Shown here piece by piece: positions 1 to 5,726 of a stretch of DNA of 10,445 nucleotides. Under the pieces are notes generated by a model that was given only the letters and a program-made list of their open reading frames with translations, was not told where the DNA came from and searched no databases. Source of the stretch: Sulfuricurvum sp. (GTDB lineage Bacteria; Campylobacterota; Campylobacteria; Campylobacterales; Sulfurimonadaceae); NCBI GenBank assembly GCA_014764075.1, contig JACXUE010000069.1, positions 1 through 10,445 of the forward strand, in the 5' to 3' direction. Each line of letters begins with the position of its first letter. Positions within the stretch are counted from its first letter, which is position 1. The position numbers and the translations under genes are program-made.

Positions 1-836
1 ATGTTAATATCCAAAGAGGCGGCCAATTCGTTGAGGGTATTTTCGTCTGAAGTAATTTGGTATATCCAAAATGTATTTTTGTCTTTTTCGATTGGTGAGA
101 GGGAACGACGTTTTGCCTCTCTGAGATGGAAGAGGGCATTATTGAGGCGTTTAAATTTGAGCGCATTGATCCCAAGGTAAAAATGGGTTTGGGGGTCGTA
201 ATAGCCTCCGCTCACATTGCTCAGAGATTCTTGAAGCATTGTCATTTTCGGATCGGTCGTCGTGAGATAGACAAGCTGATTAAAACCGCGCATCGCAGTA
301 AGCTTTGAGAGTGTTTCATCGTCAACAAAATGGTTGAAATGATCTTGCCGATAATTGTTTCCGGAGATCAGAAAGAGTCTAAGCGAAGGTTCCAAATCGC
401 TGTAGAGGGTGAAGTGGTTGTTGTGGTTCATTGTCCGAAGCCATTGCACATCGCCGAAACGATCCCCCAAGCGCATTGCCAGCAGTTCACGCTCATAGCT
501 TTGCAAATGTTGTGCTTTGATCGGAGAGAGGGCGAGATAGAGACAATCGTCTTGCTCGATATTCATCAGTTCCGTCGAGGCTTTTTGCATACATTCGGCG
601 GTATATCGGATCTCCGCTTCATCTGTTTTTGCCGCATAATCAAACAAAAAACGTTCATTGACCGTATCAACTTGATAAAACGCTTCGGATGCTTCGGACG
701 CATTGACATCTTGCTTTAAAAATTGCCATATGAGGAAATTTTTTGCACGTGATGGGGGTTTATCGTTGATTTGATCGAGTGTGATGGCATTCAAGACACC
801 GCAAAGTGCCAAAGAGAGGAGAAAAGATCGTTTCAC
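1..836 (-). CDS. slt: Soluble lytic murein transglycosylase, N-terminal part (partial)
   Basis: The minus strand reads open from a GTG at 836-834 to the window edge, giving 278 codons and no stop, so the 3' end is missing. The protein starts with a signal peptide (basic MKRS, then hydrophobic LLSLALCGVLNA, probable cleavage near residue 17). It continues into a helical region that begins ITLDQINDKPPSRAKNFLIW, which resembles the start of epsilonproteobacterial Slt proteins as I remember them. This region corresponds to the superhelical domain that precedes the catalytic goose-lysozyme-like domain; the catalytic glutamate would lie outside the window. The family cleaves peptidoglycan glycan strands in the periplasm to anhydromuropeptides. 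The GTG start is chosen because it overlaps the upstream yggT stop as GTGA and puts the signal peptide exactly at the N terminus. No clear Shine-Dalgarno is visible, which suggests translational coupling. Identity rests on the N-terminal pattern and on gene order after yggT. Confidence 0.8.
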   Translation of the reverse strand, partial: MKRSFLLSLALCGVLNAITLDQINDKPPSRAKNFLIWQFLKQDVNASEASEAFYQVDTVNERFLFDYAAKTDEAEIRYTAECMQKASTELMNIEQDDCLYLALSPIKAQHLQSYERELLAMRLGDRFGDVQWLRTMNHNNHFTLYSDLEPSLRLFLISGNNYRQDHFNHFVDDETLSKLTAMRGFNQLVYLTTTDPKMTMLQESLSNVSGGYYDPQTHFYLGINALKFKRLNNALFHLREAKRRSLSPIEKDKNTFWIYQITSDENTLNELAASLDIN

Positions 837-1120
837 GCCATTACCAATGCATTGATAACATTGATGAGTATGACATCGATAACATTCAGTGCCACGATCA
901 AAATGATCGGAGCCAAATCGATACCGTTAAATACGGTAGGCATGAGACGACGAATCAAATCATATGCCGGCTGTGTCAACCTATAGATGGTTTGCACAAT
1001 CGGGTTATACGGATCGGGACGTACCCATGTGAGCAGTGCTCCGATAATCACGATCCAAATATAGACCGTCACAAGCGAATGGACGATTCCGCCGATCCCT
1101 GAGAGTATTCCACCCATCAT
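833..1120 (-). CDS. yggT: YggT family integral membrane protein
   Basis: This 95-residue protein carries the YggT hallmark segment at residues about 29-57 (LLTWVRPDPYNPIVQ, then YRLTQPAYDLIRR). It has one hydrophobic helix before it (about 9-31) and a second C-terminal one (about 66-92), so it should sit in the inner membrane with two spanning segments. The molecular role of the family is not settled; links to cell-division or osmotic functions have been proposed in other bacteria. The first ATG (1120-1118) overlaps the gltX stop as ATGA and has AAAGAGGTGG just upstream inside the end of gltX. A second ATG follows directly and could also serve. The gene lies between gltX and slt with 4-base overlaps on both sides, so all three should be co-transcribed. 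Length is normal for the family. Confidence 0.88.
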   Translation of the reverse strand: MMGGILSGIGGIVHSLVTVYIWIVIIGALLTWVRPDPYNPIVQTIYRLTQPAYDLIRRLMPTVFNGIDLAPIILIVALNVIDVILINVINALVMA

Positions 1121-2352
1121 TTTGCCACCTCTTTGAGATAATTTTTAATGTACATGTATAAATCGGCCATTTCCGGACCGTGTTCCGCACCGCTGAGGAG
1201 GTGTCGGAGCGGCTTAAGGAGATTTTCCCCTTGGAGTCCGCTTTGGTCGATCAAATAAGTTTTATACGATTCGTAATCGTCAAAATGGGGAGCTTTGAGG
1301 GTCAAATCACGCAAGCGTTCAAATTCCTCTTTGTATTCGTTCGGAAGATTTTTAGGGGCGAATACCGCACCCACTTTCACACGGAGCTCTTTGAGGGTAC
1401 TTGCGTCTTCGAGGAAGAGTTTGGCGAGATTTCCGATCTCTTCGTCGGCGAATCCAACGTAGCGGGAGAGCTCTTTGGGATCGAGCCCACGCAGGTGTTC
1501 ACGGTTGATAGCGCGCAGTTTTTCAATGTCAAAATGGATAGGATCTTTGGAGAGCGATTGTAAATCGAACCATTTGATCGCCTCTTGGAGAGTGAAAATG
1601 TCACACGGCGTTTTGTTTCCCAGCAAAATAAGGTAATTGCTGATCGCTTCGGGCAAAAATCCCTCTTCGAGGAGCCATTTGATACTTACGGTCTCCCCAA
1701 GGAGGATTGGCAAATGGGCGTACTCCACTTTTTTTGTATATCCGAGTGCCTCATGGATCGCGATTTGTTTAGGGGTATCGGTGAGGTGTTCCTCTCCTTG
1801 TATGACAAGGGAGATATCACAGAGCATATCATCCACTGCGCACGCAAAGTTATAGGTCGGATATTTCTTGGCACTCATCAATATAAAATTGTCGATCTCA
1901 TCGGGAGTAAACGTCGACTCTCCTTTGATAATATCGGTTACCGTGATCGGATGGTTTGGTTTTTTGAGTCGAATCGTAAAGGGGAGGGGGTTATCGATCA
2001 CCTCTTCGGCAGGTAGGTTTTCGCAGGCTCCGTTGTAACGTTTCGCTTCGAGGGGTTCGGGGGTACAAAAGCAGTTGAATGCTTTTTTGTCTTGGAGGAG
2101 TTGCAATGCCATGGCACGGTGGAACCGGAGGTTATTGCTCTGAATTTGTTGCTCTTGGTATTCGATCCCGAAAAGCCCAAGAATCTCAAAAATCTCTTTC
2201 TCTTTTCCGGGGATGTTACGTTCAATATCGGTATCGTCAATACGGATTAACAGCGGCTCTTCACGCTGAATCGAGCATATATAGTTAAACAAAGCGACTC
2301 GAAGATTGCCGACGTGCATATCTCCCGTCGGGCTTGGAGCAAAACGGAGCAT
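1117..2352 (-). CDS. gltX: Glutamyl-tRNA synthetase (GluRS2-like), lacking the KMSKS loop
   Basis: Class I aminoacyl-tRNA synthetase that attaches glutamate to tRNA in the cytoplasm. The N terminus MLRFAPSPTGDMHVGNLR contains the HIGH-type motif (HVGN, residues 13-16). Later landmarks are PTYNFACAVDD and the GEEHLTDTPKQ segment, and the C-terminal part is the helical anticodon-binding region. Gene order gltX-yggT-slt matches the locus of the second synthetase, GluRS2, in Helicobacter pylori (HP0643), known for charging tRNA-Gln with Glu for GatCAB amidation; that specificity is inferred here. At 411 residues it is shorter than the roughly 430-440 of relatives. Two gaps explain this: the segment carrying KMSKR is absent between residues 220 and 223 (PILLGETVSIKWLL), and about eleven residues are absent at 104-105 (LEAKRYNG). 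The frame stays open across both. KMSKS normally stabilises the aminoacyl-adenylate transition state, so activity is doubtful if the sequence is correct. ATG follows AGGA with suitable spacing. Confidence 0.9.
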   Translation of the reverse strand: MLRFAPSPTGDMHVGNLRVALFNYICSIQREEPLLIRIDDTDIERNIPGKEKEIFEILGLFGIEYQEQQIQSNNLRFHRAMALQLLQDKKAFNCFCTPEPLEAKRYNGACENLPAEEVIDNPLPFTIRLKKPNHPITVTDIIKGESTFTPDEIDNFILMSAKKYPTYNFACAVDDMLCDISLVIQGEEHLTDTPKQIAIHEALGYTKKVEYAHLPILLGETVSIKWLLEEGFLPEAISNYLILLGNKTPCDIFTLQEAIKWFDLQSLSKDPIHFDIEKLRAINREHLRGLDPKELSRYVGFADEEIGNLAKLFLEDASTLKELRVKVGAVFAPKNLPNEYKEEFERLRDLTLKAPHFDDYESYKTYLIDQSGLQGENLLKPLRHLLSGAEHGPEMADLYMYIKNYLKEVAK

Positions 2353-2504
2353 ATACTATTTCCTAATTTTTTTCGGAATTCTAACAGATAGTGGGTTTAA
2401 GAGAGCTTTGGGCGGTATCTTAGGCTTCTTTATCATCTTCAATATAATATATATTATGTAAATCAATTATACAATTTAAGTAAATTGGTATATACTTCTA
2501 TAAT
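2353..2504. other. Divergent intergenic region with AT-rich palindrome
   Basis: This 152-base gap separates the start of gltX (leftward) from the start of the small gene at 2505 (rightward), so it should hold both promoters. It is strongly AT-rich on its right half. A perfect 14-base palindrome, ATAATATATATTAT, lies at 2444-2457. On the minus strand TATATT (2446-2441) could be a -10 element for gltX. No riboswitch-like or tRNA-sensing structure (T-box) is recognised ahead of gltX. In such AT-rich sequence both the palindrome and the -10 guess carry little weight. Confidence 0.4.
2491..2496 (+). promoter_or_regulatory. Candidate -10 element of the 68-residue gene
   Basis: TATACT sits 9 bases before the ATG at 2505. 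If it is a -10 box, transcription would start at about 2503-2505, on or next to the A of the start codon, giving a leaderless message. A weak -35 candidate, TATACA (2468-2473), is 17 bases upstream. A perfect TATAAT at 2499-2504 touches the ATG, but its start point would fall inside the gene. Inferred from motif match and position only. Confidence 0.35.
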
Positions 2505-2711
2505 ATGGAATCAACAAACGAAGAGCTTATCCGCGATATTGAAAATCTTTTAAACCGGTACAACGGGATAAAACCAACCCATATCGATCCCGCTTTGCTT
2601 CAGTTTATGGATCGTTTAACCTTACTTAGCATTATCGACTCGATTTTACGTCAGCAAGAAAAAACGAATGAATCCAATATTGAGTGGCTTGAACAATTCA
2701 AACGATTTTAA
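2505..2711 (+). CDS. Small conserved-looking protein of unknown function (68 residues)
   Basis: I do not recognise a named family. The protein is mostly charged and predicted helical: an N-terminal helix (about ENLLN), a short break with proline (KPTHIDPALLQF), a second helix (DRLTLLSIIDSILRQQ) and the tail IEWLEQFKRF. There is no signal peptide, membrane segment, cysteine pair or obvious DNA-binding motif, so it is probably cytoplasmic. Codon use looks like that of its neighbours. The ATG at 2505 is the only standard start in frame, because a stop lies at 2481-2483 and no GTG or TTG falls between. No Shine-Dalgarno is visible; the bases directly before ATG are TATAAT. A leaderless transcript is therefore possible. 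The gene is followed by 133 non-coding bases and then the response regulator on the same strand; a shared role is possible but unsupported. Confidence 0.65.
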   Translation: MESTNEELIRDIENLLNRYNGIKPTHIDPALLQFMDRLTLLSIIDSILRQQEKTNESNIEWLEQFKRF

Positions 2712-2761
2712 CAATTTTAACAATCTAATTTTTATCACAAAAAATGTTTTTTTAAGGTGAT
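2705..2761 (+). other. Tandem 9-mer and imperfect A/T hairpin after the small gene
   Basis: ATTTTAACA is repeated twice in tandem at 2705-2722, spanning the stop codon. Just downstream, ATCAC (2734-2738) plus a run of A can pair with a run of T plus GTGAT (2757-2761), with a 3-base bulge. The hairpin has only five non-A/T-run pairs and its T run lies inside the stem, so it is at best a weak terminator or an untranslated-region structure for either neighbour. Confidence 0.2.
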
Positions 2762-2777
2762 GCTAAAAAATATTATC

Positions 2778-2783
2778 TATAAT
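2778..2783 (+). promoter_or_regulatory. Candidate -10 element of the response regulator gene
   Basis: A perfect TATAAT lies 61 bases before the regulator start codon. Transcription from it would begin near 2790 and give a leader of about 55 bases containing the strong AAAGGAG ribosome site. No good -35 is visible, which is common for epsilonproteobacterial promoters. The element is half of an inverted repeat, ATTAT-CT-ATAAT (2772-2783), that could serve as an operator. Confidence 0.45.
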
Positions 2784-2844
2784 TTCAACAATTAACCACA
2801 GCGACATTATTTAACATGTCATTACATACAACAAAGGAGTTTTC

Positions 2845-3396
2845 ATGTCATCAAGTGTTGATTTAATCCAGCTTACTGAACAAACGAAAAAACTTACGGC
2901 AATGGTAGTTGAAGACGAAGCAGTTGCCAATGACCTTCTCAGTTCTACATTCAAAAACTTTTTCGCAGATGTAACTTCTGTTTATAATGGAGCTGAAGCG
3001 CTCCGTATGTATGAAAAAACAAATCCGGATATCGTTTTCGTTGATATCATCATGACTGAAATCGACGGTATCGAATTGGCACGTCGTATCCGTTCCATCA
3101 ACCCTTCACAAATTATCATTGTTATCTCCGCAAGTAACGATATCCAAAAAATATCTGAATCGATCGAAGTGGGTGTCAACAGCTTCATTCAAAAACCGAT
3201 TGATACGAAAAAGATTCTTGATATGCTTCAAAACATTACAAGCCTTGTCTCTAAACGAAAAAAAGTTGAAACCAAAACATTCTCGATCTCATTGCCGTTG
3301 GATGTTTATGAATTGGTTGACAATAACGCAAAAGCGGAAAGCATCTCTAAAAATGCCGTTATCATCCGCGCACTTCGTTCATTCTACAACAACTAA
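2845..3396 (+). CDS. Response regulator: receiver domain fused to a ribbon-helix-helix DNA-binding domain
   Basis: This 183-residue protein has a receiver domain at about residues 17-135. Its acidic pocket is E23-D24, the phosphoacceptor is D67 (IVFVDIIMTEIDG), the switch serine is S95, F114 takes the usual aromatic position, and the conserved lysine is K117 in a KP pair. A short basic linker (SKRKKVE, 136-142) leads to about 40 residues that match the ribbon-helix-helix pattern of CopG/Arc-type proteins: strand KTFSISLP, helix DVYELVDNNAKAES, then ISKNAVIIRALRSFYNN. Such domains dimerise and insert the strand pair into the DNA major groove. The likely role is a phosphorylation-controlled transcription factor, but it may act otherwise. 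No histidine kinase gene is adjacent, so the partner is unknown. The start is set by AAAGGAG at 2833-2839, five bases before ATG. The receiver call is very secure; the tail assignment is pattern-based and strong but untested. Confidence 0.9.
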   Translation: MSSSVDLIQLTEQTKKLTAMVVEDEAVANDLLSSTFKNFFADVTSVYNGAEALRMYEKTNPDIVFVDIIMTEIDGIELARRIRSINPSQIIIVISASNDIQKISESIEVGVNSFIQKPIDTKKILDMLQNITSLVSKRKKVETKTFSISLPLDVYELVDNNAKAESISKNAVIIRALRSFYNN

Positions 3397-3402
3397 CATC
3401 CC

Positions 3403-3426
3403 TTTCCCGTCTATCATACGGGGAAA
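3403..3426 (+). terminator. Weak hairpin after the response regulator
   Basis: TTTCCCGT (3403-3410) pairs with ACGGGGAAA (3418-3426) across a 7-base loop, with one bulged G, seven bases after the stop codon. The nearest long T run (3442-3448) is about 16 bases away, so this is not a textbook intrinsic terminator. It may protect or end the transcript. Confidence 0.3.
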
Positions 3427-3462
3427 CAGATTCGTTTTAGCTTTTTTTCAGTTATCGATAAA

Positions 3463-3468
3463 TATAAT
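3463..3468 (+). promoter_or_regulatory. Candidate -10 element of tRNA-Glu
   Basis: TATAAT lies 40 bases before the mature tRNA. A start near 3475 would give a 5' leader of about 34 bases, including the segment that pairs with the trailer. No convincing -35 is seen. The call rests on motif match and position. Confidence 0.45.
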
Positions 3469-3500
3469 TCCGACTCAAGTTTATTTGAGCCCTTCTTGTT

Positions 3501-3590
3501 TTTAAAGTGGCCCCATCATCTAATGGTTAGGATTCCAGATTTTCATTCTGGCCATAGGGGTTCGAATCCCCTTGGGGTCACCACTTTAAA
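3501..3590 (+). repeat. Inverted repeat in the leader and trailer of tRNA-Glu
   Basis: TTTAAAGTGG (3501-3510) and CCACTTTAAA (3581-3590) are perfect reverse complements flanking the tRNA. With the tRNA folded, leader TTTAAAGT (3501-3508) can pair base for base with ACTTTAAA (3583-3590). This adds eight pairs to the acceptor stem and leaves ACC (3580-3582) as a bulge. A pyrimidine-rich, T-rich tract follows at 3591-3607, so the structure could also act in termination. Confidence 0.7.
3509..3583 (+). tRNA. tRNA-Glu (anticodon UUC)
   Basis: The 75 bases fold as a full cloverleaf. The acceptor strands GGCCCCA and TGGGGTC pair with one G-U. The D arm contains the AATGGTTAGGA-type loop. The anticodon stem CCAGA/TCTGG (3535-3539 and 3547-3551) holds a 7-base loop with anticodon TTC at 3542-3544. 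The T arm AGGGG-TTCGAAT-CCCCT is canonical. The discriminator base is A at 3580 and the CCA end is encoded (3581-3583). It reads GAA and GAG codons. It stands alone between the response regulator and pta and probably has its own promoter. tRNA 3' ends are common integration sites, but no integrase or repeated 3' end is visible here. Confidence 0.97.
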
Positions 3591-3611
3591 CTTCCTTTTT
3601 TCTTTTATTCA

Positions 3612-3620
3612 TGTTAATAT
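3612..3620 (+). promoter_or_regulatory. Candidate extended -10 element of pta-ackA
   Basis: TGTTAATAT combines a TG extension with TAATAT, a four-of-six match to TATAAT. Transcription would start near 3627 and leave a leader of about 20 bases that contains the ribosome site AGAGGAG (3634-3640). The match is modest, so read-through from the tRNA remains an alternative. Confidence 0.35.
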
Positions 3621-3647
3621 GCTCCTACAAAACAGAGGAGTTTTGAT

Positions 3648-5726
3648 ATGAGTGTTCGTAATCTCTACATCGCTTCACTTGAACCCAATGCAGGATCATT
3701 GTTTGTTTCGATGGGCACGATGGAACTTCTCAAAAGTCATCTCGATAAAATTGCGTTTTACAAGCCGATCGCTGCACGTGCAGATAACGATGTCCGCTTT
3801 ATGCGAGAACATTTCGGACTTAAGCAAACGGAACAAGAGTGTTTTAGCTATACCTTGGATGAACTCGAATCGCTCCTATCCGAAAATCGAGAATCGGAAG
3901 TGATCGAAACCATCATCGATCACTATCACCGTCTTGAAAACAGTTATGATTTCGTCCTCATTCAAGGGTTTGATCTCTCGTCGATTTCGACAATATGGTC
4001 GCAAAATTTCAACCATACACTCGCCAAAAACCTCCAATCTCCCTATCTGTGCGTCCTAAACGGCAAATCAAAAACATTGGAACATCTCACGAATGAGATT
4101 GCAATGGAAAGGCTATCGCTCAAAAACCACCGTATCGAACTATTAAGCGTCATTGTGAACCGTCTCGACCCAAAAAAGTGCGATCATTTTAAGTGCTTGA
4201 AAGATGAACACCCTACTCCGATCTTTTGCATGAGGGAGCTAGACGGTCTTAATGCTCTGAGTGTTGGCGAAGTGAAACGATCTCTCAACGCTGATCTTGT
4301 TTTTGGTAAACAGCACGATTTGCAGCGCACTATCAAGAAACCAAAAATTGCGGCGATGAGTGTTGTACATCTGATCGATCATTTTGAAGAGGGTGATTTG
4401 ATCATTGTTCCAGGAGATCGTTTGGATGTGATCCTAAGTGTCATGTTTGCCAACCGTTCGACCAATTTTCCATCTTTTGCGGGGATTGTACTTACCGGAG
4501 GACTTGTTCCGCCTGAGTCTTTTTTAAATCTTCTACGTGGAATTTCCAGCTCACACATCGCCATCCTCTCTGTTCCCCATGACACCTATCAAACCGCCAT
4601 TTTAATCGAACACATCATCCCCTATTTTTGTCCGAAACATGATCGCAAAATCGCATTGGCAATGGGTGAGTTTATGGGAGCTGTCGATGGGGAAGAATTC
4701 ATGAAACTCCTTCAAACAACCCATACCGATGTTATAACCCCTTCTATGTTCGAATATTTCCTCTTTCAGCGTGCTCATCGCAATCGAAAACGAATTGTAT
4801 TACCTGAGAGCGATGACGAGAGGGTACTCCGCGCCGCCGACATTCTTCTTCAGCGCAATGCGGTTGATCTGATTTTACTCGGCGATCCAATAAACATTGC
4901 AAACCGTGCAGGAACTTTGGGAGTTGATATTTCGAGAGCAACAATCATCGATCCGAACTCCTCGCCCCTCATGCAGAACTATATCGATCAGTTTTACCAA
5001 ATGCGCCGACACAAAGGGGTTAGTTTACATACGGCTCGTGATGCGATGATGCATCGAACCTATTTTGCAACGATGATGGTCTATAACGGCGATGCGGACG
5101 GTATGGTCTCAGGCGCGCTCCATACGACTCAAGATACAATCCTCCCCGCACTCCAAATTATCAAAACGCGCCTCCCTATTACCTTTGTATCCAGCCTAAT
5201 TTTTATGTGCATGCCCAATCAAGTTTTGGTCTATGCCGACTGTGCCATTAACCAAGACCCCAATGCTGAACAACTCGCCCAAATCGCCATCGCTTCGGCA
5301 AAAACTGCCAAACAATTCGGAATTGAGCCCAAAATTGCCATGCTCTCCTACTCTACGGGGGATTCCGGACACGGCAGCGACGTCGATAAAGTCCGCAAAG
5401 CGACCGCTATCGTCAAGACACTCTCTCCCGATCTGCTGATTGAAGGACCAATCCAGTACGATGCCGCGATCGATCCGGACGTTGCTCGTTTGAAACTCCC
5501 CGCTTCTGATGTAGCTGGATGTGCCACGATATTTATTTTTCCCGATCTCAATGCGGGAAACAACACCTACAAAGCGGTTCAGCGTTCATCCGGTGCGGTT
5601 GCTATCGGTCCGGTTCTACAAGGACTAAAAAGACCGGTCAACGATTTAAGCCGAGGATGCAATGTCATCGATATCGTTAATACGGTACTGATTACCGCGA
5701 TCCAAGCCCAAGGGGGAGAGGAATGA
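3648..5726 (+). CDS. pta: Phosphate acetyltransferase, long form
   Basis: Pta transfers the acetyl group between acetyl-CoA and phosphate, giving acetyl phosphate for AckA. At 692 residues it is the three-domain form. An N-terminal dethiobiotin-synthetase-like domain (about 1-205) is followed by a DRTGG domain (about 213-330, with VPGDRLDVI and IVLTGGL). The catalytic PTA/PTB domain starts near residue 380 at RKRIVLPESDDERVLRAAD. Catalytic landmarks are ADGMVSGALHTT, DCAINQDPNAEQLA, and LSYSTGDSGHGSD (566-578) with its active-site serine region and the arginine of VDKVRKA. The C-terminal DLNAGNNTYKAVQR and the RPVNDLSRGC end are intact. The P-loop-like stretch near the N terminus, LEPNAGSLFVSMG, lacks the Walker lysine, so that domain is probably regulatory or structural. 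The ribosome site AGAGGAG lies seven bases before ATG. The stop overlaps the ackA start as ATGA, marking a two-gene operon in the cytosolic acetate pathway. Confidence 0.96.
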   Translation: MSVRNLYIASLEPNAGSLFVSMGTMELLKSHLDKIAFYKPIAARADNDVRFMREHFGLKQTEQECFSYTLDELESLLSENRESEVIETIIDHYHRLENSYDFVLIQGFDLSSISTIWSQNFNHTLAKNLQSPYLCVLNGKSKTLEHLTNEIAMERLSLKNHRIELLSVIVNRLDPKKCDHFKCLKDEHPTPIFCMRELDGLNALSVGEVKRSLNADLVFGKQHDLQRTIKKPKIAAMSVVHLIDHFEEGDLIIVPGDRLDVILSVMFANRSTNFPSFAGIVLTGGLVPPESFLNLLRGISSSHIAILSVPHDTYQTAILIEHIIPYFCPKHDRKIALAMGEFMGAVDGEEFMKLLQTTHTDVITPSMFEYFLFQRAHRNRKRIVLPESDDERVLRAADILLQRNAVDLILLGDPINIANRAGTLGVDISRATIIDPNSSPLMQNYIDQFYQMRRHKGVSLHTARDAMMHRTYFATMMVYNGDADGMVSGALHTTQDTILPALQIIKTRLPITFVSSLIFMCMPNQVLVYADCAINQDPNAEQLAQIAIASAKTAKQFGIEPKIAMLSYSTGDSGHGSDVDKVRKATAIVKTLSPDLLIEGPIQYDAAIDPDVARLKLPASDVAGCATIFIFPDLNAGNNTYKAVQRSSGAVAIGPVLQGLKRPVNDLSRGCNVIDIVNTVLITAIQAQGGEE

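Noticed and set aside
330..719. A plus-strand open frame of 129 codons near the left end
   Set aside because: It is antisense to slt, whose frame is open throughout with a signal peptide and Slt-like N terminus. The antisense product shows no recognisable domain.
2499..2504. Perfect TATAAT directly before the ATG at 2505 as the main promoter
   Set aside because: Its start point would fall inside the coding region, and no later in-frame start would leave a sensible protein. TATACT at 2491 fits better.
3442..3448. T run after the regulator hairpin as a classic intrinsic terminator
   Set aside because: The T run is about 16 bases from the hairpin, too far for a standard intrinsic terminator. 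The hairpin is kept only as a weak feature.
3509..3647. tRNA-Glu 3' end as an integration site of a mobile element
   Set aside because: No integrase, no duplicated tRNA 3' end and no foreign-looking genes follow; pta-ackA are ordinary core genes.
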